From contig DASXGW010000003.1 of assembly GCA_036488875.1 (NCBI GenBank), forward strand, positions 1 to 64,000: a stretch of 64,000 bases of DNA. Reading direction: 5' to 3'. Positions 24,285 to 30,987 of the stretch are shown in pieces (within the stretch, counting starts at the first letter, position 1; every line of letters starts with the position of its first letter). Below the pieces are notes generated by a model, which saw only the letters and a program-made list of their open reading frames with translations, made no database searches and was not told the DNA's origin. Source of the DNA: Candidatus Baltobacteraceae bacterium (GTDB lineage Bacteria; Vulcanimicrobiota; Vulcanimicrobiia; Vulcanimicrobiales; Vulcanimicrobiaceae). The translations under genes and the position numbers were made by a program.

Positions 24285-26165
24285 ATGAACTCCGTTGGTT
24301 TGCGTTATCGAATCGCTGCGTTGCTTTGTATCGTCGCATTATTGTGCGGCTGCGCCAGTGCCCCAAGCGCACCGGGGTTGCCGAGCCCCGTCGCGACGGC
24401 GCCCACGACCGGCAGTGCGCCGAGCGCGAGACACAGGGTCAAGCTTACGATTCGCATCCGCATTCCGAAGCATCACCACCACGCGCGTAGATCGCATTAT
24501 ATTTCGGCCGCGACCAAGGGCATGACGCTGGCTTTTTCGGGAACCTCGACGCTCACGCAAGCCGTCGCGCTCACGCCCGGCGATCCACGCTGCACGGGTT
24601 CACCGTTGGAATGCAGAATCGTCATCGACCTGGTTGCCGGGGCCTATACGGTCTCGCTGAACGCCTACGATCTAGCGCCGGTGAGCGGCGCAATTCCCAC
24701 GAGCGCGAAGCTGCTTTCTAAAGCCGCAAACGTTCCGTTTACCGCGGCGGTCGGAAAGGCCAACGTGTTGGGCGTCACGCTCGACGGCGTTCCGAAGTCT
24801 CTGTCGGTCAGCGGTCTTCCTGGTGCAACCGCTGGTACGGCAATCAGCACGCCACAGAAGTTCACCGTCACCGCAAAAGATGCCGACGGTAACGTCATCG
24901 TCGGCACCTACACGACGCTGGTCATGGTTTCCGACAGCGACACGTCGGGCGCGACCACGCTTTCGTCGACGCCCGTTACCGGCGACCCGGCCGGTACGTT
25001 AGCGAGCTCAAAAGACGCGGTGTCTATCGCGTACACCGGCATTGCGATGAACGCCGTAACGATTGCGGCGACTGCGACGGGAGCGACGAGCGGCCACGCC
25101 ACGTTCGCGCCGGCGCTCAGTCCGATCGGTCCCGCGTCGGCGGCCAACGGCGTCGTCGTGAATACGAATGCTGAGTTCAATCCGACGTCGTTTACCGTAT
25201 CGGAACCCGGCTGGACGAACTCGCCCTACAATCAGAGCCTTACCGTGACGCCCTCGGGATGCGACAGCATCGCGACCATCAACCCGACCGGATACACCAA
25301 CTCGCAGTTTATCGCAGAGCTCGTCGCGGGCGCGACGACCAGTGGTTCGTGCACGGTGACGTTCAGCGATCCGTTTGGGCAACAGCTCGTCGTACCGATC
25401 GGCTACCAGTCGTTTACGTATAACGGCAGCGCGCAAACGTTCGTGGTTCCGGCGGCCATCGCACAACTGACCGTGTTTGCCGCTGGTGCAGCCGGCGGCA
25501 ACGCCAGCCCAAGCGAACCGGGCGCGACAGGTGGCACGGGCGGCTCGATCGAGGCAACCGTTCCGGTGACGGCCGGCGAGTCGCTCCAAGTGGACGTCGG
25601 CGGAGTGGGCGGCCCGGGAACCACGACGACCGCCGGAGGCGGAGGCTTCAACGGTGGCGCGGCCGGTACGTACATCACCTACCCGACCACCTACGGTGCA
25701 GCCGGCGGAGGCGGCGGAGCGTCCGACGTTCGCGAGGGGGGCACGACGATCACCCCGACCGATTACCGCATCCTTATTGCGGGCGGCGGCGGCGGGTCGG
25801 GCGGTGAGTACGGAAACGGCGGCTCGGGCGGCGGCGCCACCGGGGGAGCCGGTGGGTGCGGCGGTAACTACTGCACGGGCGGCGACGGCGGAGGGGGCGG
25901 AACCCCCAGCGGCGGCGGAAGCGGCGGCACGAGCGGCGGCGGAACGAACGGTACGCTCGGCGTCGGCGGGCTGGCTTCGACAAGCAGCGGCGCCGGCGGA
26001 GGCGGGGGCGGTTATTACGGCGGCGGCAGCGGAAGCGGCCTCGGCAGCGTATATTTTGCCGGCGGCGGTGGCGGGGGATCGTCGTTTGTTGAAGCGACGG
26101 GGACGATCGTCGTGAACACTCAGGGCGGCCGGGCCGGCAACGGGTACGTGCTCGTCACGTACTAA
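24285..26165 (+). CDS. Glycine-rich surface lipoprotein A (paralogue of the protein at 30988)
   Basis: A 626-residue lipoprotein: the signal ends LLCGC. Residues about 45-90 are basic and His-rich (IRIPKHHHHARR), then comes the family motif YISAATKGMTL. About 90-290 are beta-sandwich-like with DADGNVIVGTYTT and DTSGATT. About 290-410 holds a separate beta region ending FTYNGSAQTFVVPA, a lead-in typical of glycine-rich ligand-like domains. Residues about 410-610 are over half glycine. The first about 240 residues are clearly homologous to the lipoprotein at 30988. GGGGG five bases before ATG 24285 fixes the start. It lies between hpnE and shc, so may be cotranscribed with hopanoid genes. The role is unknown, and envelope surface or matrix is likely. 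Confidence 0.8.
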   Translation: MNSVGLRYRIAALLCIVALLCGCASAPSAPGLPSPVATAPTTGSAPSARHRVKLTIRIRIPKHHHHARRSHYISAATKGMTLAFSGTSTLTQAVALTPGDPRCTGSPLECRIVIDLVAGAYTVSLNAYDLAPVSGAIPTSAKLLSKAANVPFTAAVGKANVLGVTLDGVPKSLSVSGLPGATAGTAISTPQKFTVTAKDADGNVIVGTYTTLVMVSDSDTSGATTLSSTPVTGDPAGTLASSKDAVSIAYTGIAMNAVTIAATATGATSGHATFAPALSPIGPASAANGVVVNTNAEFNPTSFTVSEPGWTNSPYNQSLTVTPSGCDSIATINPTGYTNSQFIAELVAGATTSGSCTVTFSDPFGQQLVVPIGYQSFTYNGSAQTFVVPAAIAQLTVFAAGAAGGNASPSEPGATGGTGGSIEATVPVTAGESLQVDVGGVGGPGTTTTAGGGGFNGGAAGTYITYPTTYGAAGGGGGASDVREGGTTITPTDYRILIAGGGGGSGGEYGNGGSGGGATGGAGGCGGNYCTGGDGGGGGTPSGGGSGGTSGGGTNGTLGVGGLASTSSGAGGGGGGYYGGGSGSGLGSVYFAGGGGGGSSFVEATGTIVVNTQGGRAGNGYVLVTY

Positions 26166-26190
26166 AGCTCGCGCCTGCGGTTGACACGCA

Positions 26191-26199
26191 TGGCATAAT
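26191..26199 (+). promoter_or_regulatory. Possible extended -10 promoter of shc
   Basis: TGGCATAAT matches the extended -10 form TGn-TAnnnT loosely and ends 7 bases before the shc ATG, which has no ribosome site. A TTGACA at 26181 is only 7 bases from it, too close to act as its -35 box. If used, this promoter gives a leaderless shc-hpnH transcript. Confidence 0.35.
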
Positions 26200-26206
26200 T
26201 CACCGG

Positions 26207-28099
26207 ATGACCGCGACCCAAGCAAGCCTCGATCGCGCCACCGATTGGCTTCTGAAGAATCAGGACGCCGAAGGCTGGTGGTCGGGCGAACTCGAGACCA
26301 ACGTGACCATGACGGCCGAGCACGTGCTGCTCTGCCGCTTCTTGGGCGTTCCCCTCGACGACGTCCGCGACGGCGCCATCAAACAGATTCTCTACACGCA
26401 GCGCAGTGACGGCAGCTGGGCTCTCTACGTCGACGGCCCCGCCGACTTGAGCACGACCATCGAAGCCTACGTCGCGCTCAAAGTGCTCGGTGTCGATCCG
26501 CAGCGCGACGAAATGCGCAACGCCCTCAAGGTGATTCACCGCGCCGGCGGCGTCGCCAACGCGCGCGTCTTCACGAAGATCTGGCTCGCGCTCTTCGGCG
26601 TCTATCCGTGGAAAGGCGTGCCGTCGCTGCCGCCAGAGCTCGTGTACTTTCCGAAGTGGCTGCCGTTTAATCTCTACGACTTTGCGTGCTGGGCGCGCGG
26701 CACCGTCGCACCGCTCACGATCGTCGTGAGCAAACGTCCGGTGCGGCCGCTCGGCGTCGACGTGAGCGAGATCGTGCTGCCCGGCACCGAAGCCGAGATG
26801 CACAACGTGCGCGGTACCGGCTGGCTGATGTGGGTTGAGAAGCTGCAGAAACTCTACGAGAAGCTGCCGTTGCAGCCGTTCCGCACGCACGCGCAGCACG
26901 AAGTCATCGATTGGGTCATCGAGCGCCAAGAACTCGACGGGAGTTGGGGCGGCATTCAACCACCGTGGGTGTACTCGCTGATCGCGCTCGACCTCATGGG
27001 CTACAAGCTCGATCACCCGGTCGTGCAAAAGGGCCTCGAAGGCATGAAGCGCTTCTCGATTCACGACGATCGCGGCTGGCAGTTCCAAGCGTGCATGTCG
27101 CCGGTGTGGGACACCGCATGGGCAGTGCGTGCACTTGCGTGGGCCGGCTTCGACAAAACGCATCCGGCGATGCAACGCGCGATCCAGTGGATGCTCAAAG
27201 AGCAGATTCCCGACAACGCGCCCGGCGACTGGCGCGAAAAGTGCGCGCTCAAAGACGGCAACGGCTGGGCGTTCGAGTTCGACAACGACGCGTATCCCGA
27301 CATCGACGACACCACCATTGTCGTGCTGGCGCTGCTCGAAGGTGGCCATCGAAACGACGTCAACGACGCCATCGAACGTGCGACGCGCTGGACGCTTGCG
27401 ATGCGCAGCAAGAACGGCGCGTGGGCGGCGTTCGACCGCGACAACACGCGCGAACTGCTCTACCGCATGCCGTTTAGCGATTTCGGCGCGATGATCGATC
27501 CGCCGACCGAAGACGTTACGGCGCACGTGCTCGAAATGATGGCGGCGCTGGGCTACGATCGCACCGATCCGTCCGTCGCGCGCGGCCTCGCATATTTAAA
27601 GGGAACGCAGAAGCCGTGGGGCTCGTGGTACGGCCGCTGGGGCGTCAACCACATTTACGGCACGTGGTGCGTCATCAGCGCGCTGCAGCATTTCGCTGAA
27701 GAAGCCGGTGTCACGGGAATGATCGAGCGCGGCGCGCAATGGCTCCTGACGGTGCAGAACCCCGACGGCGGCTGGGGCGAAACGTGCCACAGCTACGTCG
27801 ACGAGTCGTTCGCGGGCGTGGGGAAAAGCACGGCGTCGCAGACGGCGTGGGCCGTCAACGCATTGCAGATTGCCGGCCACGGTCAGCACGCGGCAACCCA
27901 GCGTGGCCTCGAGTGGTTATGCGGCCGTCAGCGAGCGGACGGTACGTGGGATGAGCCCGAGTGCACGGGCACGGGGTTCCCACGAGACTTTTACATTAAC
28001 TACCACCTGTATCGGCACGTCTTCCCGGTCATGGCCCTGGCCGCCGACGTCACCCGAACCGGAAAAACCAACTCCAAAGAGGAAACCCTGAGCGTATGA
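26207..28099 (+). CDS. shc: Squalene-hopene cyclase
   Basis: A 630-residue membrane-associated cyclase turning squalene into hopene/hopanol, the normal family length. The catalytic DxDD motif is D365-I-D367-D368 in YPDIDDTTIV. At least five QW repeats of the form QxxDGSW or QNPDGGWGE are visible, such as RSDGSWALY, RQELDGSWGG and VQNPDGGWGE, which brace the two alpha-barrels. The N-terminus LKNQDAEGWWSGELETNVTM (read in part) is characteristic. It overlaps hpnH by ATGA, so the cyclase and the first tailoring enzyme are made together. The GC-rich antisense frame here is a shadow. Confidence 0.97.
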   Translation: MTATQASLDRATDWLLKNQDAEGWWSGELETNVTMTAEHVLLCRFLGVPLDDVRDGAIKQILYTQRSDGSWALYVDGPADLSTTIEAYVALKVLGVDPQRDEMRNALKVIHRAGGVANARVFTKIWLALFGVYPWKGVPSLPPELVYFPKWLPFNLYDFACWARGTVAPLTIVVSKRPVRPLGVDVSEIVLPGTEAEMHNVRGTGWLMWVEKLQKLYEKLPLQPFRTHAQHEVIDWVIERQELDGSWGGIQPPWVYSLIALDLMGYKLDHPVVQKGLEGMKRFSIHDDRGWQFQACMSPVWDTAWAVRALAWAGFDKTHPAMQRAIQWMLKEQIPDNAPGDWREKCALKDGNGWAFEFDNDAYPDIDDTTIVVLALLEGGHRNDVNDAIERATRWTLAMRSKNGAWAAFDRDNTRELLYRMPFSDFGAMIDPPTEDVTAHVLEMMAALGYDRTDPSVARGLAYLKGTQKPWGSWYGRWGVNHIYGTWCVISALQHFAEEAGVTGMIERGAQWLLTVQNPDGGWGETCHSYVDESFAGVGKSTASQTAWAVNALQIAGHGQHAATQRGLEWLCGRQRADGTWDEPECTGTGFPRDFYINYHLYRHVFPVMALAADVTRTGKTNSKEETLSV

Positions 28100-29103
28100 G
28101 CATGCCCTGGCAACAAAAATTCGCCGTCGCCAAGTACATCGCCGGCAAGAGCCTGAGAGGCGAGAAGAAGTATCCGCTCGTCCTCGAGCTCGAGCCGCTC
28201 CTGCAATGTAACCTGGCCTGTGCCGGGTGCGGCAAAATCGACCATCCCGACGACATCCTACGCAAGCGCCTGAGCGTCGAGGAATGCATCGCTGCGGTCG
28301 AAGAGTGCGGCGCTCCGATGGTGTCGATCGCCGGCGGCGAGCCGCTGGTCCACAACGAGATGCCCCAGATCGTAGACGAGCTGGTCAAACGTAAGAAGTG
28401 GGTGTTCCTGTGCACCAACGCGCTGCTGCTGGAGAAGAAGATCGATCTCTTCAAACCCAGCGTGCATTTCGCGTGGATGATCCATCTCGACGGCATGAAA
28501 GATCGCCACGACCAGTCCGTCTGTCGCGATGGTGTGTTCGAAAAAGCGATCAGCGCCATCAAGGTCGCTAAGGAGAAGGGCTTCCGCGTCTTCACCAACA
28601 CGACGTTCTTCACGCAAGACGACGCCAAGTCGATCCGCGAAGTGCTCGACTACCTCAATGACGACCTCAAAGTCGACATGATGCAGATCTCGCCGGCCTA
28701 CGCCTACGAGAAAGCACCCGACCAGGAGCACTTCCTGGGCGTCAAGCGCACGCGCGAGATCTTCAAGGAAGCGTTCGCCGGTGATAAGCGCAAGAAGTGG
28801 CGCCTCAACCACAGCCCGCTTTATCTCGACTTCCTCGAAGGCAAGACCGACTTCGAGTGTACGCCGTGGGGCATTCCGTGCTACACCGTATTCGGCTGGC
28901 AGCGGCCCTGTTACCTAATGAGCAAAGAAAGCTACGCAAAAACCTACAAAGAGCTGCTCGACGAAACCGATTGGTCGAAGTACGGCCGCGGCAAGCACGA
29001 ATCGTGCGAAAACTGTATGGCGCACTGCGGCTACGAACCAACCGCCGTGTTGCAAACGACCGGCTCGATCAAGCAATCGATCAGAGCCGCCTTCGGCAAC
29101 TAG
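28096..29103 (+). CDS. hpnH: Adenosyl-hopene transferase HpnH (radical SAM)
   Basis: A 335-residue radical SAM enzyme adding the adenosyl group to hopene, the first step to C35 bacteriohopanepolyols. The 4Fe-4S cysteines are C38, C42 and C45 in QCNLACAGCGK, followed by SIAGGEPL (SAM-binding GGE) and IHLDGMKDRHD. A C-terminal SPASM-like cysteine set occurs in ECTPWGIPCYTVFGW and HESCENCMAHCGYEP (in part). The start overlaps shc. The TAG stop is the first triplet of a repeated hairpin element that probably ends the transcript. Confidence 0.96.
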   Translation: MSMPWQQKFAVAKYIAGKSLRGEKKYPLVLELEPLLQCNLACAGCGKIDHPDDILRKRLSVEECIAAVEECGAPMVSIAGGEPLVHNEMPQIVDELVKRKKWVFLCTNALLLEKKIDLFKPSVHFAWMIHLDGMKDRHDQSVCRDGVFEKAISAIKVAKEKGFRVFTNTTFFTQDDAKSIREVLDYLNDDLKVDMMQISPAYAYEKAPDQEHFLGVKRTREIFKEAFAGDKRKKWRLNHSPLYLDFLEGKTDFECTPWGIPCYTVFGWQRPCYLMSKESYAKTYKELLDETDWSKYGRGKHESCENCMAHCGYEPTAVLQTTGSIKQSIRAAFGN

Positions 29104-29177
29104 TTTAAAGGCGCTGCGACCGGGAATAATGTTGGTGGAGAAGGTCGAGTCGCAAGACTCGATCTTTCCGCCTTTTT
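29101..29177 (+). terminator. Hairpin repeat element, copy A (probable terminator of shc-hpnH)
   Basis: A 77-nt element beginning TAGTTTA, then CGGGAATA, then a long stem (29134-29151 with 29156-29172, GCAA tetraloop, one bulged A) and TTTTT at 29173-29177. Copy B at 29943-30017 shares both the stem and the unpaired 5' part, with paired changes in the stem. Confidence 0.8.
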
Positions 29178-29185
29178 ATGCCTCC

Positions 29186-29280
29186 GTTATCCTGAGCGTA
29201 GGCGGCGCTGTCATCCTGAGCGTAGGCGGCGTTGTCATCCTGAGCGTAGGCGCGTTAGCGCCGAAGTCGAAGGGCAGGCG
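29186..29280. repeat. Dispersed palindromic repeat, copy 3, with tandem partial units
   Basis: Three successive units of about 21-24 bp, each built on TATCCTGAGCGTAGGCGGC or TCATCCTGAGCGTAGGCG (29186-29206, 29207-29230, 29231 on). The last continues into a GGCGC-GTTA-GCGCC hairpin and the GAAGTCGAAGGGCAGGCG end seen in the copies at 17719 and 23660. Together with copy A of the hairpin repeat it fills the 210-base gap before the next gene. Confidence 0.85.
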
Positions 29281-29313
29281 TATGGACGCTTTGCTTCGCC
29301 TGGAGGTACTGAC

Positions 29314-29934
29314 GTGCGCTACGCATTGCTCATCGCCGCTTTCGCTTTCGCTCTAACCGGCGCGGCGTATGCCGCTGCAATTCCGTCCCTCACGTCTTCT
29401 GAAAAGGCGTTCGTCGCTAAAGCGTCGGCGTCGCTCAACGCGGCGTATCCAACGACGTCAGCCGCGAAAACCGCCGGCTTCACGATGCTCTTCGATACGA
29501 TCGGTGACGACAACACCTACAATTGGACGAACATGAGCTTCGCCGGCGTTACGCCGGATCACCCGAACTTCTTATGGTACGATCGGCACGGCAATCTCGC
29601 CGGCGTCGATTGGGAGTTTCCGACGACCGGAAGCGCGCCGGCGCCGAAGCTCGCGGCGTTTCCCGTCGCGCCCGCGCGCTGGGTCAAGATTCCCGAGCAC
29701 GTCCACTACGCGTATACGCTCGACGGCAAAATGAAATACGGTGTGGCAAAGGCGACGCCGGCGCTGCGGACCGGAACGATCACGGCCGGCGAGCTGCGCG
29801 CGAATGGCGCCAGACTGCCCAAGGATGCCAAGCTCGACTGGGCGATGTATCATCCGGCCGTCTGGGATCTGGCGATGTGGACGGTTCCGAATCCGAAAGG
29901 CGCGTTTGCCGACAAAAATCCGAACGTCAAGTAG
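29314..29934 (+). CDS. Exported protein of unknown function, flanked by hairpin repeats
   Basis: A 206-residue precursor with a clean signal peptide (cleavage after AAYAA, near residue 21). The mature protein has a helical start (SEKAFVAKASASLNAAYP), then a strand-rich region with FLWYDRHGNLAGVDWEFP, HVHYAYTLDGKMKYG and YHPAVWDLAMWTVPNP, rich in aromatic residues. I recognise no family. Translation starts at GTG 29314 with GGAGG upstream. It is bracketed on both sides by direct copies of the hairpin element, at 29101 and 29943, as if it were a separately transcribed cassette inside the hopanoid region. Confidence 0.8.
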   Translation: MRYALLIAAFAFALTGAAYAAAIPSLTSSEKAFVAKASASLNAAYPTTSAAKTAGFTMLFDTIGDDNTYNWTNMSFAGVTPDHPNFLWYDRHGNLAGVDWEFPTTGSAPAPKLAAFPVAPARWVKIPEHVHYAYTLDGKMKYGVAKATPALRTGTITAGELRANGARLPKDAKLDWAMYHPAVWDLAMWTVPNPKGAFADKNPNVK

Positions 29935-29942
29935 GAGCTACG

Positions 29943-30017
29943 TAGTTTAGAACCGTCACGGACGGGAATACTATTAGTGGACAGGTCGAGTCTCACGACT
30001 CGATCTTTCCACTTTTT
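29943..30017 (+). terminator. Hairpin repeat element, copy B (probable terminator)
   Basis: A 75-nt element parallel to 29101-29177: TAGTTTA, CGGGAATA, then a stem 29976-29992 paired with 29997-30013 (loop TCAC), and TTTTT. Outer pairs differ from copy A but stay complementary: AGTGG/CCACT here against GGTGG/CCGCC there. Confidence 0.8.
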
Positions 30018-30066
30018 CGTGACGCACGTTGTCCGTACCGTCGGTAAGCAGGCGCCCTTCTGCGTT

Positions 30067-30954
30067 TTAGCTTCCCCTCAACGCTTTCATCTGTTGACGC
30101 GTCATCGAGTTGACCGTCCACACCATCACGCCGCCGTAGCCGTTTGCGCGAACCCATTGCGACAGCGCACCGAGTTGCGCGATGCTCGCGTGCGGGTTGT
30201 CATCGATGTCGACGCCTAAGTTCAGTCGCGATTTATCGAAGATCGCCCCATATGCTGCAACATCGCTCTCGGCTTTCGCGACGTCGGCTTTTTCATACGA
30301 CATGACGTTGACCCACGACAGCGCCGCGGCGACCTTGGGGTTCGTTAGAATCTCGTTGTCGCCGTAATCGGTGGGACGGTTCCATGCCGGATACGTGATC
30401 ACCGCATCGGGCTTGCCTATCGAGTTGAAATACGCGCGTGTTGCGACGATCAAGGTGCTTAAGGTCTTCACGCGGCCGGCAGCCGAGCCGTGCTCGAGAT
30501 CAAAATCCACTCCGTCGAACGGCAGCGTCGCCAGCACCGTGGCAAGGCTCGCTTCGTATCCCGCCACGTCCCCGTCAAACTTGAACGACGTTTTCGGACT
30601 CCATCCTCCCAGCGAGAGCGTCACCGCGACGCCGCGCGCATGCAGCGCCCGAATATCCGCCGCCGTCACGTAGCCCCGAGTCAAGTTTCCGTTCGTCATG
30701 ACGATCGTGTGACCGCGCAGGAACCCGAACGCGATCGGAATCTCGGTCACGCCGGCCGGCGTCCGCACGAGATTGTTTCTCGACCAGCCGTCCCAATAAC
30801 CGACGAGCCGGACCGACGCGCTCCTCGCGCTCGGCACAAACGCCTCGGGCAAGAGCGTCCGCGAAAACGGCCCACCGCATGCGTAAAGCGCGAAGATGAC
30901 CAGGACCGCGGAAACCCGCAATCGTCCCATAGGCAATGAATCGGCAACTTGCAT
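30067..30954 (-). CDS. GH18-family glycoside hydrolase-like lipoprotein
   Basis: A 295-residue protein. The signal contains ALYAC at residues 22-26, a plausible lipobox. The mature part is a GH18 TIM barrel with LVGYWDGW (strand 1), VTLSLGGWSP (strand 3) and the catalytic DxxDxDxE motif D147-GV-D150-F-D152-L-E154. Later barrel features are VNVMSYE and GGVMVWTVNSM. It probably cleaves N-acetylglucosamine-containing polymers such as chitin or peptidoglycan at the surface. ATG 30954 has AGGA five bases upstream. ATG 30930 would give a shorter signal. Its start region overlaps upstream sequence of the divergent lipoprotein. Confidence 0.88.
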   Translation of the reverse strand: MQVADSLPMGRLRVSAVLVIFALYACGGPFSRTLLPEAFVPSARSASVRLVGYWDGWSRNNLVRTPAGVTEIPIAFGFLRGHTIVMTNGNLTRGYVTAADIRALHARGVAVTLSLGGWSPKTSFKFDGDVAGYEASLATVLATLPFDGVDFDLEHGSAAGRVKTLSTLIVATRAYFNSIGKPDAVITYPAWNRPTDYGDNEILTNPKVAAALSWVNVMSYEKADVAKAESDVAAYGAIFDKSRLNLGVDIDDNPHASIAQLGALSQWVRANGYGGVMVWTVNSMTRQQMKALRGS

Positions 30955-30987
30955 GGATTCCTGATGCAGCGCCGAAGCGACTCGACG

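Noticed and set aside
26181-26199. TTGACA at 26181 as the -35 box of shc
   Set aside because: The only -10-like sequence lies 7 bases away, far too close, and nothing suitable sits 16-18 bases downstream before the ATG.
25008-26225. Long minus-strand frame (405 codons) opposite lipoprotein A
   Set aside because: It is created by the GGC/GGA repeats of the glycine-rich region read backwards as Ala/Pro; no start context and no motif.
26162-27526. Long open frame (454 codons) on the minus strand opposite shc
   Set aside because: It is a GC-rich antisense shadow: the Arg/His/Ala-rich translation shows no family motif, while the + strand encodes an unmistakable squalene-hopene cyclase.
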